Shown here piece after piece: positions 35,325-44,306 of a stretch of 64,000 nucleotides of DNA (position 1 is the stretch's first letter; each line of letters opens with the position of its first letter). The translations under genes were made by a program, and so were the position numbers. Origin of the DNA: Sphaerotilus microaerophilus (lineage in GTDB: Bacteria; Pseudomonadota; Gammaproteobacteria; Burkholderiales; Burkholderiaceae_C). Below the pieces are notes generated by a model, which was not told where the DNA came from, did not search any database, and saw only the letters and a list, made by a program, of their open reading frames with translations. The DNA is taken from NCBI RefSeq assembly GCF_023734135.1, contig NZ_AP025730.1, forward strand, positions 868,001 to 932,000. The letters run 5' to 3'.

Positions 35325-37034
35325 ATGAACCCCCGCTTTTCCTGCCGAGCCGTGCTGCTCGCTGCCGCCGCGCTGTCGCTGAGCGGCTGCGCCAGCCTGT
35401 TCGCACCTGCACTCGCCCCGGTGCAACTGGCCCCGGCCCGTGGCGCGGCGCTGGCCGGCTGCACTGAGTTGGCCGGCAATTTCCGCCATCCGCAGACCAC
35501 GCTGGCTTCGGCGGCCCTGGTGCCCCCCGGCAAGCTGCAGGTTGGCGGCCAGCCGGTGGGCGAGCACTGCCTTGTCACCGGGCGCATGCATGAGCGCCTC
35601 AGCCCGGTGGACGGGCAGGCCTATGCGATCGGCTTCGAGATGCGGCTGCCGCGCGACTGGAACGGCCGCTTCTTCTACCAGGGCAACGGCGGGCTCGATG
35701 GGCTGATCCCGCCGGCGGTGGGCGCAGTCAGCGGCGGCGGACCGCTCACGCATGCGCTGGCTCAGGGCTTCGCGGTGATCAGCTCGGACGCCGGGCACAG
35801 CGTCAAGCAGCTGCCGCTGTTCGGGCTGGACCCGCAGGCGCGGCTGGACTACGGCTACCAGGCGGTGGCCAAGCTCACGCCGATGGCCAAGGCGCTGATC
35901 GCGGCGGCCTACGGGCGCGCCCCGGATCGCTCCTACATCGGCGGCGGCTCCAACGGGGGGCGCCACGTGCTGGTGGCTGCCGCCCGGCTGCCGGGCGAGT
36001 ACGACGGCTACCTGGCCAGCGCCCCCGGGCTCAACCTGCCTCAGGCCGCGGTGGCGCAGCTCTTTGGCGCGCAGCAGTACGCCAAGGTGGCCACCGACCC
36101 GAAGGACCTGGGCAGCGCCTTCCATGCCGCCGAGCGCGCCCTGGTGGCGCAGCACATCCTGGCCCGTTGTGACGCGCTCGATGGCGCAGCTGACGGCCTG
36201 GTGCAGGACGTGGCGGCCTGCCGCGAGGCCTTCGACCTGATGCGCGACGTGCCCAGCTGCGTGGGCAGCCGTGACGGCAGTTGCCTCACGCCGCCGCAGA
36301 AGACCGCGATCGCCAATGTCTTTGCTGGCGCCCATGACAGCCGCGGGCAGCGCCTGTACGCCGGCTTCCCCTACGACCCCGGCCTGACCCAGCCGGATTG
36401 GGCCGACTGGGAGTTCAAGTACTCCGTCACCAACCGCGACCCGGTGGCGCTGGGCTTCGTCTTCACCGTGCCGCCGGCCGAGCCGGCCATCCTGAAGGAC
36501 CTTTTGGGCTACGCGCTGGGCTTCAGCATGGACCGCGATGCGCCGAAGATCTTCGCCCGCAATGCCACCTACACCGAGAGCGCGATGGCCTTCATGACGC
36601 CACCGCAGCCCACCCGCCTGCACGCGCTGCGCGAGCGCGGCGGCAAGCTCCTGGTGCTGCATGGCAATGCCGATGCCGTGTTCTCGGTGGACGACACCGC
36701 TGCCTGGTACGACGGCCTGCGCGCCGAGCACGGCCGCGGCACGGCGGACTTCGCCCGCTTCTTCCGCGTGCCTGGCATGGGCCACGTGCGCGGCGGCCCG
36801 GCCACCGACCAGTTCGACGCGCTGGGCGCGCTGGTGGCCTGGGTGGAGCAGGGCAGGGCGCCGGATCGCCTCATCGCCAGTGCGCGGGGCGCGGGCAACC
36901 CGGGCGGGGCCAACCCCGACCTGCCCGCCGGCTGGTCCGCCACCCGCACCCGGCCGCTGTGCCCCTACCCGCAGGTGGCCCGCTACAACGGCAGCGGCTC
37001 CGTTGAGGTGGCTGAGAACTTCAGCTGCCGCTGA
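35325..37034 (+). CDS. tannase/feruloyl esterase family lipoprotein
   Basis: 569-residue alpha/beta hydrolase that in this family splits gallate or hydroxycinnamate esters. A lipobox LSGC puts the lipid on Cys22. The nucleophile is Ser209 in GGGSNGGRH; Asp450 in GNADAVFS and His487 in GMGHVRGG complete the triad. Tannases and MHETase normally have a Cys before the Ser and one after the His (the CS-D-HC disulfide); here these are Gly and Val. AGGAGG precedes the ATG. Products could feed the protocatechuate pathway at 44-57 kb. Confidence 0.88.
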   Translation: MNPRFSCRAVLLAAAALSLSGCASLFAPALAPVQLAPARGAALAGCTELAGNFRHPQTTLASAALVPPGKLQVGGQPVGEHCLVTGRMHERLSPVDGQAYAIGFEMRLPRDWNGRFFYQGNGGLDGLIPPAVGAVSGGGPLTHALAQGFAVISSDAGHSVKQLPLFGLDPQARLDYGYQAVAKLTPMAKALIAAAYGRAPDRSYIGGGSNGGRHVLVAAARLPGEYDGYLASAPGLNLPQAAVAQLFGAQQYAKVATDPKDLGSAFHAAERALVAQHILARCDALDGAADGLVQDVAACREAFDLMRDVPSCVGSRDGSCLTPPQKTAIANVFAGAHDSRGQRLYAGFPYDPGLTQPDWADWEFKYSVTNRDPVALGFVFTVPPAEPAILKDLLGYALGFSMDRDAPKIFARNATYTESAMAFMTPPQPTRLHALRERGGKLLVLHGNADAVFSVDDTAAWYDGLRAEHGRGTADFARFFRVPGMGHVRGGPATDQFDALGALVAWVEQGRAPDRLIASARGAGNPGGANPDLPAGWSATRTRPLCPYPQVARYNGSGSVEVAENFSCR

Positions 37035-37249
37035 GGGCGGCGGCTGGAAGGGCGGGAAGGGCGTGGGAAAGGACCATCGTGCCCCAAGTGGTTTCGCCAG
37101 CTTAAGCGGCTTAAGAGTGCAAGCGGACTGATTCAGTTGCAACCGCCGTGAGGCGGATGACCGTACCTTCAGAAGGGCTTCAGCGGCACCGAGGACAACG
37201 CAGGCCGGGCGCCGCTTTGGCGCTCGCCATGTCCGAGGGGAACATCAAC
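37035..37249. other. intergenic region before the flavocytochrome c genes
   Basis: A 215-bp spacer, AT-richer around 37090-37140. It contains two CTTAAG palindromes nine bases apart (37103-37117), which could be a regulator site. No firm promoter can be assigned. Confidence 0.3.
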
Positions 37250-37564
37250 ATGTCCAAACACATCGCCCGGCGCCTCCAGCCGGTGCTCTGGGCTGCCGGC
37301 CTGCTGCTTGTCAGCGGCGGGGTGGCGGCTCAAACCACGCCCGCGGGGCGGCTGCTCGCATCCAACTGCTTCCAGTGCCACGGCACCAATGGCAAGGGAC
37401 CGGGCTTCGAGACGCTGGCCGGGCGCTCATCCGCGGAGATCTATGAAAAGCTCGTCTCCTTCGCCTCGGGCAAGGAGGGCCAGGGTCTGATGGCCAGGCA
37501 CGCGATGGGCTACACCGACGCGCAGATGAAGTCGCTGGCCGCCTGGCTGGCGACCCAGAAATGA
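37250..37564 (+). CDS. fccA: cytochrome c subunit of flavocytochrome c sulfide dehydrogenase
   Basis: 104 residues from the ATG at 37250, preceded by GAGGGG; the longer upstream frame is unlikely. The signal peptide (LQPVLWAAGLLLVSGGVAAQ) is followed by one c-type haem site, CFQCH at residues 40-44 in SNCFQCHGTNGKGPG, and a likely axial Met near MARHAMG. It takes electrons from the flavoprotein subunit encoded immediately downstream, with overlapping stop and start (ATGA), and passes them to a cytochrome. Confidence 0.88.
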   Translation: MSKHIARRLQPVLWAAGLLLVSGGVAAQTTPAGRLLASNCFQCHGTNGKGPGFETLAGRSSAEIYEKLVSFASGKEGQGLMARHAMGYTDAQMKSLAAWLATQK

Positions 37565-38904
37565 ACGGGGGGCACAAGATGGAACGACGTCTGTTTCTGG
37601 GCATGGGCAGCGCCTGGGCTGCTTCGGTGCTGGCGGGTTGCGGCGGCGGTGACACCGACGCGGCGGGTGAGAGCGAGGCGCAGTTTGCCGGCAGCGGCAG
37701 CATGCGGGCGCTGGCGGCGTCGCCGACCAAACCCAAGGCCCGCGTGATCGTGATCGGCGGGGGCATGGCCGGCGCGACCTTCGCCAAGTACATGCGCCTG
37801 TGGGGCGACATGGTGGAGGTGACGCTGGTCGACCGCTCGTCGACCTACACCTCCAACATCATGAGCAGCATGGTGCTGACCGGCCAGCGCACCCTGGCCA
37901 GCCTGAACTACGGCTACTCGACGTTGGTCAGCAAGTACGGCATCAAGACCGTGTTCGGCGAGGTCAAGTCGATCGACCCGGTGCTGGCCAAGGTGACGAT
38001 GGCTTCTGGCGCCGTCCTCACGGCGGATCGCATCGTGCTGGCGCCCGGCGTGGACTTCGACAGCGTGACCGGCCTGACCGACCCGCTGGTGATGCCGCAT
38101 GCCTGGAAGGCCGGCGCGCAGACGACAGCCCTAGCCAAGCAGCTCGCCGCGATGCCGGCGGGCGGCACGGTGGTCCTGACGATTCCCAAGGCGCCCTACC
38201 GTTGCCCGCCGGGACCCTACGAGCGTGCCTGCCTGCTGGCCGACTGGTTGAAGGTCAAGAAGAAGGGCAGCAAGCTGATCGTGCTCGACGCCAATGCAGA
38301 CATCCTGGTGGAGAAGGACAACTTCACCAGCGCCTTCCTGGGCCTGCACGGCTCGGTGATCGAGTACCGCAACAATGTGGAGATCGACCACGTCGACGCG
38401 GCGACCCGCACCCTCTACTTCACCGGTGGTGGCAGCCTGCGCGCCAACGTGGTGAACCTGATCCCCCGCCAACGGGCCGGGGCGCTGGTGTCCGCGGCCG
38501 GTTTGGCCAACGCCACCGAGGGGCGCTTTGCCGCGGTCAACGTGCTGGACTATTCGAGCACCCTGGCCCCCACGAAGGTCCACGTGCTGGGCGACGCCAG
38601 TGCCACGACGCAGCCGAAGGCCGGCCACATCGCCAATCAGGAGGCCAAGGTCTGTGCCGACGCACTGACGCGGATCTTCGCCGGAGGCTCGCCGGATCCC
38701 GCGCCGGTGACCAACTCAGCGTGCTTCTCGACCATCACGATGTCGCAGGCCTCCTGGCTGCACAGCTTCTTCCAGTACGACCCGGTCACCGGGGCGATGA
38801 AGGGCGTCCCGGCCGGCAGCGGCGCCTCGGTGGGCTGGAACTCGGATGGTTTCCAGGACATGGGCATCTGGTTCAAGGCGCTGATGGGCGACAGCTTCGC
38901 CTGA
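37561..38904 (+). CDS. fccB: flavoprotein subunit of sulfide dehydrogenase (FccB/SoxF-like)
   Basis: 447 residues from ATG 37561, or 441 from 37579. The N-terminus combines an Arg-Arg Tat-like motif (ERRLFLG) and a lipobox (LAGC, Cys27), so it looks like a Tat-exported lipoprotein. The FAD-binding loop is VIVIGGGMAGAT; the conserved KAPYRCPPGPYERAC segment carries a redox-type cysteine, and LGDASATTQPKAGHIANQEAK is the second FAD-contact region. It oxidises sulfide and reduces FccA. No sox genes are near. Confidence 0.88.
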   Translation: MNGGHKMERRLFLGMGSAWAASVLAGCGGGDTDAAGESEAQFAGSGSMRALAASPTKPKARVIVIGGGMAGATFAKYMRLWGDMVEVTLVDRSSTYTSNIMSSMVLTGQRTLASLNYGYSTLVSKYGIKTVFGEVKSIDPVLAKVTMASGAVLTADRIVLAPGVDFDSVTGLTDPLVMPHAWKAGAQTTALAKQLAAMPAGGTVVLTIPKAPYRCPPGPYERACLLADWLKVKKKGSKLIVLDANADILVEKDNFTSAFLGLHGSVIEYRNNVEIDHVDAATRTLYFTGGGSLRANVVNLIPRQRAGALVSAAGLANATEGRFAAVNVLDYSSTLAPTKVHVLGDASATTQPKAGHIANQEAKVCADALTRIFAGGSPDPAPVTNSACFSTITMSQASWLHSFFQYDPVTGAMKGVPAGSGASVGWNSDGFQDMGIWFKALMGDSFA

Positions 38905-38995
38905 AGCGTAGGCGCCCGGCCCCGTCGCTGTGGCGCCTTGGTTCCGATGGCAGGCCCGTCTGGCCCCGGGCGGTGGCCTGCCTGCCATGCGGGCG

Positions 38996-39814
38996 TTACA
39001 GCCCCATCAGGCAGGAGACGGTGTCGCTACCGCGCCGGTTCAGTGACACGACGCGCCGGTGCACCATGCGGCCGAGCACCCAGGTGGCCGTTGCACTGGC
39101 AATGCGGCGCTGGCCGAGCTTGTCGGCCACGCGCAGCGCGGCCGTGTTGGAGGCCGAGCGCCACGCGAGGTGCTGCACGATGCCTCTGGAGGCGACGTGG
39201 TTGTCCGCCAGCAGGTTGAGGGCGCGGCTCAGGCCGCGGCCTCGCCAGGCATGCAGGGTGACGGCGTCGAAGGTGAGGTATTCGCCTGGCAGGAGTCGCA
39301 GCTTCATGCCGATCTCGTCGACCGTCTGGGTCTCGAAGGCCAGCCACACGATGGCCACCACCCGGCCCTGATGCAGGGCCAGCATGGCCTCCTTGCCGGC
39401 GGCGATGCGCTGGTCGATGGTGGCTGGGTCCAGCCGGAAGTCCGTGACGAGGTCGTTGCGGAAGGCGCCGATATTCGATGCATCGGCCAGGACGAAACGA
39501 AAGCCCCGCAGCGCCGCGGGCAGCTCGTGCGGAACATCCGCCACGTCGTTGGCGAAGAACACCAGATCTTCGCGCCGCAGAACGCGGCGACTCAGCAGCC
39601 GGGTGGCCTTCCACAGGGTTGGCCACAGCCCGTCACGACGCAGCACGTGCAGTGCCTGCGCAGGGGCCGCCGCCGGAGGGCGCGGCGCAGGCGTTGGCGC
39701 TGGCCCATTGATCGACCCGTGGCCTGCCTTGGCGCCCGGCGGACGGATCAGACTGGACACGCCGGCGTACTCGCGGTGCGGATGCATGACGTCATGAATG
39801 GGAAAAAAGCCCAT
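38996..39814 (-). CDS. GNAT-like acetyltransferase of unknown substrate
   Basis: 272 residues. The N-terminal 55 residues are Pro/Ala-rich and poorly structured. The rest resembles GNAT enzymes: a strand TFDAVTLHAW, the acetyl-CoA-binding loop RGRGLSRALNLL, and WRSASNTAALRVADKLGQRR, where the SNxxAxxxxxKxG pattern is typical. ATG 39814 has no clear ribosome-binding site; ATG 39787 (MHPHREY) is an alternative. No neighbour hints at the substrate. Confidence 0.75.
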   Translation of the reverse strand: MGFFPIHDVMHPHREYAGVSSLIRPPGAKAGHGSINGPAPTPAPRPPAAAPAQALHVLRRDGLWPTLWKATRLLSRRVLRREDLVFFANDVADVPHELPAALRGFRFVLADASNIGAFRNDLVTDFRLDPATIDQRIAAGKEAMLALHQGRVVAIVWLAFETQTVDEIGMKLRLLPGEYLTFDAVTLHAWRGRGLSRALNLLADNHVASRGIVQHLAWRSASNTAALRVADKLGQRRIASATATWVLGRMVHRRVVSLNRRGSDTVSCLMGL

Positions 39815-39956
39815 GTCAAATAGTAGCGCGTCAACCCCTGTTCCAACCTGAACGACAGGTAAAAGTCAGCAAAGACAAAGGGGCTGTCTGATTCGACCCA
39901 ACGCGCGTACCGCCTGCATCCGGATCGTTTTTTTCATTGTAGGCAACACCTGGGCG

Positions 39957-41453
39957 TCATTCCGGTGCCGTTACCGATGGACACCGCAGTGACACCATCA
40001 GCCCCCCCAAGCGCGGTGACCGGCCCGTCTCGAGCGAGAACTGGTGCACGGCCGCCACGCGCCTGGCGATCGACCAACCCAGGCCGCTGCCGGGCTGGCC
40101 GCTGCCGAGGACGCGGAAAAATCGCTCGCCCAGGCGATCCAGGTCTGCTGCGGCCAGGCCGGGGCCACTGTCCTCGACCCGCAACGTGACTTCGCCGTCC
40201 CGAACCGTCAGGCGGATCTGGACGGCAGCCCCAACGGGGCTGTAGCGGATGGCGTTGTCCACCAGATTGCGCAGCAGCACCGCCAGCAGCGTGGCGTTGC
40301 CGCGCACCGTGGCCGGGCCCTCGGCACCCGGTGCCACCCCGGGCTCCTGATCGCGTTCAAGTTCCAGCTCCTGGCCCTTGTCCAGCGCCTGCGGGGCCAG
40401 GTCGGCCACCACGCGGCGGGCGAGGGCGTGCAGATCGATCGTCTCCAGCCCGGTGTCGGCGCCGGCCTCCAGCCGGGACAGGGTGAGCAGCTGCTCCACC
40501 AGCCGCGTGGCGCGGTCGCAGCCCTCCAGCGTGGCCAGCAGGGCATGCCGGCGCTCGGCGGCATCGGGCTCGCCCAGCGCCACCTGGGCCTGGGTGCGGA
40601 TCGCCGCGATCGGCGTGCGCAGCTCGTGGGCGGCGTCGGCGGTGAAGCGGCGCTCGGCCTCCATCAGTTGCGCGATGCGCCCGAACAGCTGGTTCAGTGC
40701 GTCCAACATCGGCCGCATCTCGGCCGGCGCATTGCTGATCACCACCGGGTGAAGTGCCTGGGGCTGGCGCCGTGCCAGCTGCCGGCCGAGCCGGCGCAGC
40801 GGGGCGACGCCCCGGTAGATCGCCCACCAGGCGGCCAGGGCCAGCAGCGGCAGTGACAGCAGCATCGGCCACAGCGTGCTGCGCAGCACCGCACGCAGGA
40901 TCTCGCTGCGTGAATCGCTGCGCTCGCCGATGTAGACCTGCACGCCCGTGTCGGCATCCCGGGTGGCGAAAACCCGCCAGCGTGTGGCCACCAACGGCGC
41001 GCCCGGCGCGCGACCGGAGGGGCTGTCCAGCGTCACGGTGCGAAAGCCGCTGTCAAAGTGCTCGCCCAGGTCGATCATCGGGCTGTGCGGCGCGTTGGCC
41101 GAGCGGGTGATCAGCTTCCCGCCGCGAAACACCTGGTAGGCCACCCGCGGCGAGTAGCGGTGCAGCAGCGGCGCGTCGGGGTAGCGGCCGTCGGGGTGGA
41201 GGGCACTGGCCGTCGAGGGCGGGGCTGATTCGTGCCCCTGCTGCACCACCAGCAGGGAGGCGGCCTGTGCGAGGTGGCCGTCGAGCAGCTCGTCGATCTC
41301 GTGCCTTGCGTCGAACCAGGTGAGCAGCGAGGTGGCCAGCCAGACGCCGGCCATCACGCTCACCACCAGGATGAGCAGGCGAGCCTGCAGTGAGCGGGGC
41401 TGCAGGAGCGTCAGGGAGAAACTCTGGGCGAAGGTTTGAGAGAGGGGCCGCAT
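39957..41453 (-). CDS. two-component sensor histidine kinase, QseC-like
   Basis: 498 residues. Two transmembrane helices (about 26-48 and 185-205) frame a periplasmic sensor of the 2CSK_N type; a HAMP-like linker follows. HisKA has the phospho-acceptor in DAAHELRTPIAAI, and the ATPase lobe shows NLVDNAIRYSP, EDSGPGL and GSGLGWSIARRV. The start at 41451-41453 is used because the longer frame overlaps the regulator gene. It is paired with the response regulator 40 bp upstream in the same direction. Confidence 0.92.
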   Translation of the reverse strand: MRPLSQTFAQSFSLTLLQPRSLQARLLILVVSVMAGVWLATSLLTWFDARHEIDELLDGHLAQAASLLVVQQGHESAPPSTASALHPDGRYPDAPLLHRYSPRVAYQVFRGGKLITRSANAPHSPMIDLGEHFDSGFRTVTLDSPSGRAPGAPLVATRWRVFATRDADTGVQVYIGERSDSRSEILRAVLRSTLWPMLLSLPLLALAAWWAIYRGVAPLRRLGRQLARRQPQALHPVVISNAPAEMRPMLDALNQLFGRIAQLMEAERRFTADAAHELRTPIAAIRTQAQVALGEPDAAERRHALLATLEGCDRATRLVEQLLTLSRLEAGADTGLETIDLHALARRVVADLAPQALDKGQELELERDQEPGVAPGAEGPATVRGNATLLAVLLRNLVDNAIRYSPVGAAVQIRLTVRDGEVTLRVEDSGPGLAAADLDRLGERFFRVLGSGQPGSGLGWSIARRVAAVHQFSLETGRSPRLGGLMVSLRCPSVTAPE

Positions 41454-41493
41454 GCCGGGTGCCTGGTGCCGGGGTTGTCGAGTGCCAATGGCC

Positions 41494-42165
41494 TCAGCGT
41501 GACGGGCGCTCGCGCGGCACCAGGTAACCCACGCCGCGCACCGTCTGGATGAAGCTGCTGCCGAGCTTGCGGCGCAGGTGGTGGATGTGCACCTCAATGG
41601 CGTTGCTCTCCACTTCCTGGCCCCAGCTGTAGACATGCTGTTCGATCTGTTCTCGTGAAAGCACGCGCCCGACGTTGAGCATCAGTGCATGCAGCACATC
41701 GAACTCCCGTGCCGACAGCGTCACGGCCTCGCCGTCCAGCTGCACCGAGCGGGCGGCCGGGTCAAGGGTGACGTCCTGCACGCTCAGGCCCTCCTGGGGC
41801 TGGCCGTGGGCGCGCCGCACCAGGGCGCGCAGGCGTGCGGCCAGCTCGTCCAGGTCGACCGGCTTGACGACGTAGTCGTCCGCGCCGCTGTCCAGGCCCC
41901 GGATGCGGTCGGGCACGCCGTCGCGCGCGGTCAGCACCAGCACGGGCACCGTCACGCGGGCGCGCCGCACCGACGCCAGCACCTCCAGGCCATCCATGCG
42001 GGGCAGGCCCAGGTCCAGCACGGCGGCCTCGTAGGCCGCGCTGCGCAACTCGCGCTCGGCCGCTTCGCCGTCGCGCACCCAGTCGACCAGGAAGCCGCGT
42101 TGGCGCAGGCCGGCGCGCAGGCCGTCACCCAGTTGAGGATCGTCTTCGGCGAGCAGGATGCGCAT
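41494..42165 (-). CDS. OmpR-family response regulator, QseB-like
   Basis: 223 residues starting MRILLAEDDPQLGDGL. The receiver has phospho-acceptor Asp in VLDLGLPRMDG, Thr in LTARD and Lys in VVKPVD; the winged-helix domain has LSAREFDVLHALMLNVGRVLS and EVHIHHLRRKLG. First gene of a two-gene operon with the sensor kinase. The target genes and signal are unknown; similarity to QseBC/TctDE types is from the sequence pattern only. Confidence 0.93.
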   Translation of the reverse strand: MRILLAEDDPQLGDGLRAGLRQRGFLVDWVRDGEAAERELRSAAYEAAVLDLGLPRMDGLEVLASVRRARVTVPVLVLTARDGVPDRIRGLDSGADDYVVKPVDLDELAARLRALVRRAHGQPQEGLSVQDVTLDPAARSVQLDGEAVTLSAREFDVLHALMLNVGRVLSREQIEQHVYSWGQEVESNAIEVHIHHLRRKLGSSFIQTVRGVGYLVPRERPSR

Positions 42166-42259
42166 GGGGGTGTGGGGGTAGGGAGTGTGCACGGCGCATG
42201 AGGGGCACCATGGCCGCAGCGGCAGTCTGTCATCGTCGGGGCTGCGCCTTAGGTCGACC

Positions 42260-42598
42260 TTAATCGGGCCAGGCCTCCTGACCGGGCCCACCCACCCGAT
42301 GGGCACCGGGAACGTCGAGCGTGACATCGCTGCGTGGCTCGGCCACGCAGGGCAGGACCTCGCCGCTGGCACGCTCTTCCGGGCTCAGGCCCGGCCACTC
42401 CACGCGGTAGGCGACGCGGCCTGCGAGCAGCCGGCAGCGGCAGGCCCGGCAGCTGCCGTTCTGGCAGGACCGCGGCAGGTGGATGCCAGCCGCCCGGGCG
42501 GCCTGCAGCAGGGTCAGCCCGGCCGGGGCGGACAGCTCCCAGCCGGCCGGTTCGATGCGCAGGCGGTGGGTCGCGGCGGCAGGGCGGTCGTCGGGCAT
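42260..42598 (-). CDS. plant-type [2Fe-2S] ferredoxin domain protein
   Basis: 112 residues. The cluster ligands are clear: Cys45, Cys50, Cys53 and Cys84 in the CX4CX2CX30C spacing of plant-type ferredoxins (SCQNGSCRAC then LPC). The N-terminal part has the expected TLLQAARAAGI helix. It is a lone electron carrier with no reductase next to it. It is divergent from the acyltransferase gene with 28 bp between starts. Confidence 0.9.
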   Translation of the reverse strand: MPDDRPAAATHRLRIEPAGWELSAPAGLTLLQAARAAGIHLPRSCQNGSCRACRCRLLAGRVAYRVEWPGLSPEERASGEVLPCVAEPRSDVTLDVPGAHRVGGPGQEAWPD

Positions 42599-42626
42599 GC
42601 GGCGATTGTCCGGCTATGCTCCTCGC

Positions 42627-43217
42627 ATGCACCGCACCATCTTCGACACCCCGGTGGTCAACACGCTGCTGAGGTCCGCCTCGATCGCCTACCTGAAGCT
42701 GGCGGGCTGGCGCATCGAGGGCAGTCTGCCGCCGCAGGCCAGCAAGTGCGTGCTGATCGCCGCGCCGCACACCAGCAACTGGGACCTGCCCTACACGCTG
42801 ATGACGGCCTTCGTGCTGCGCCTGCATCCCTACTGGATGGGCAAGGCACAGATCTTCCGCCCGCCGTTCGGGGCGCTGATGCGCTGGCTGGGTGGCATCG
42901 CGGTGCGGCGCGAGCAGTCCAACAACCTGGTGGCCGCATCGGCCGATGCGCTGCGCGCGGCCGATGCGCCGGTCCAGCTCATCGTGCCGCCCGAGGGCAC
43001 GCGTGGGCGCACCCGCCACTGGAAGACCGGCTTCTACTGGATCGCCCACTCCGCGGGGCTGCCCATCGTGCTGGCCTACATGGACTACGCCGACAAGCGC
43101 GCGGGCCTGGGCCCGGTGTTCCACCCCACCGGCGACATCGAGCGAGACATGGCCGAGATCAAGGCCTTCTACGCGCCACTGCGCGGGCGCAACGCCGACC
43201 AGTTCGACGCGGCCTGA
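42627..43217 (+). CDS. lysophospholipid acyltransferase family protein
   Basis: 196 residues of the PlsC-like group. The catalytic HX4D motif is in APHTSNWDLP, and the acceptor-binding motif is VPPEGTRGRTRHWKTGF. Members transfer acyl groups to lysophosphatidic acid or other acceptors at the inner membrane. This short form with YWMGKAQIF and GGIAVRRE is common in proteobacteria, but its substrate is not established. Start ATG at 42627. Confidence 0.9.
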   Translation: MHRTIFDTPVVNTLLRSASIAYLKLAGWRIEGSLPPQASKCVLIAAPHTSNWDLPYTLMTAFVLRLHPYWMGKAQIFRPPFGALMRWLGGIAVRREQSNNLVAASADALRAADAPVQLIVPPEGTRGRTRHWKTGFYWIAHSAGLPIVLAYMDYADKRAGLGPVFHPTGDIERDMAEIKAFYAPLRGRNADQFDAA

Positions 43218-43269
43218 GCCGGTCAGTCGGCGGCGCTACCTCTGCAGGCGCGCCATGCGCCTGCAGGCC

Positions 43270-43755
43270 TCAAGCGGCCGCGTCGCCCGGGCCGTCGTCG
43301 GCTGCGCCCGCGGGGGGCTCGTCCTCCGGCACCTCGCGCACGAAGGTCACCGGCACCGGGCTGGACTTCAGCACCGCGTGCGAGACCGACCCCAGCAGCG
43401 CGGCCGACAGGTCGCCGCTGCCATGTGCGCCCATCACGATGGCATCGCAGCCGTTGCGTTCGGCCATCTCCACCAGCGCGTGGGCGGGGTCGCCACTGGC
43501 CACTTCCGTCTCGTAGTCGACGCCAGCGGCGTCCAGCAGCGCTTCGGCCGAGGTCACCAAGTCGGCGCCCGCCGAGGCGCGGACATCGTGCAGCACCTGC
43601 GGATCGGGCGCGGTGACCATCTCGTAGAGCGTGGCCGGCTCCTGGACGTTGCCGATCACGAAGCTCGCCTTCAGCCCCTCGCGCACCAGTTGCAGCGCAT
43701 GGCGCACGGCGTGCAGCGCCAGTTCCGAACCATCGACTGCCAGCAGGATCTTCAT
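43270..43755 (-). CDS. universal stress protein, UspA family
   Basis: 161 residues. It begins MKILLAVDGSELALHAVRHAL, and near the C-terminus carries the ATP-binding loop MGAHGSGDLSAALLGSVSHAVLKSSPVPV, matching the G2XG9G(S/T) pattern. A charged Asp/Glu/Pro tail follows. The start at 43753-43755 is preceded by GGAGG. Cytoplasmic; probably induced by stress, with no specific target visible. Confidence 0.93.
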   Translation of the reverse strand: MKILLAVDGSELALHAVRHALQLVREGLKASFVIGNVQEPATLYEMVTAPDPQVLHDVRASAGADLVTSAEALLDAAGVDYETEVASGDPAHALVEMAERNGCDAIVMGAHGSGDLSAALLGSVSHAVLKSSPVPVTFVREVPEDEPPAGAADDGPGDAAA

Positions 43756-43808
43756 CGTGGACCTCCAGTGGCGCATGCTACCCCGTGGCGGCGGGCCGGG
43801 TTTGTTCC

Positions 43809-43824
43809 GGCGCAGTACTGCGCC
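43809..43824. repeat. 16-bp perfect palindrome upstream of the usp gene
   Basis: GGCGCAGTACTGCGCC, in the 226-bp divergent spacer (43756-43981) between the usp gene and the zinc-ribbon-like gene, 54 bp before the usp start codon. A likely regulator site or short hairpin; no other structure was recognised in the spacer. Confidence 0.5.
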
Positions 43825-43981
43825 CGGGCGGTCCGTTATGGCGCGCTGCGAGGTGATTTGTCGGCGATGCCGCAGCACCGATGTGGAACCGTCACGGCAG
43901 CGATGCCCGCGATCGGCGACACTAACGCTTTTGCACAGGTGGCAACGTCGACCCGTTTTGCGGGCCGAGCGTTGAGGTTCC

Positions 43982-44224
43982 ATGGCTCAAGACGACGAAA
44001 AGACACGCATCGATAACGACGGCCTGCGCTACAAGAGCAAGGCCCCAGGTTCGCCCTTCGGCGGGAAAGGCGCCTTTGTCAGCGGCACCATGTCCTGCCT
44101 GCTGTGCGGCAAGCACCGCCCCCGCTCCATGCTCAAGGGCAAGCAGGTCCTGGGCAAGACCCAGATGGTCTGCGCGCCCTCCTGCAAGGAGCTTGACGAG
44201 ATCCTCGCTGCCGCCAAGCCCTGA
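43982..44224 (+). CDS. small conserved hypothetical protein with Cys pairs
   Basis: 80 residues. Polar N-terminus (QDDEKTRIDNDGL), then SCLLCGKHRPRSML and VCAPSCKEL. The CxxC and CxxxC pairs, about 22 residues apart, suggest a small zinc ribbon or rubredoxin-like knuckle. Basic residues lie between them. The function is unknown. The LysR gene follows 82 bp downstream. Confidence 0.72.
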   Translation: MAQDDEKTRIDNDGLRYKSKAPGSPFGGKGAFVSGTMSCLLCGKHRPRSMLKGKQVLGKTQMVCAPSCKELDEILAAAKP

Positions 44225-44306
44225 TCAACCTGTGAACGGACTGGACACGCCTCCTGCACATGCCCGGTTCGTTTGCAGGCCCTGACCCGGCCCATCCGGG
44301 TCGGCC

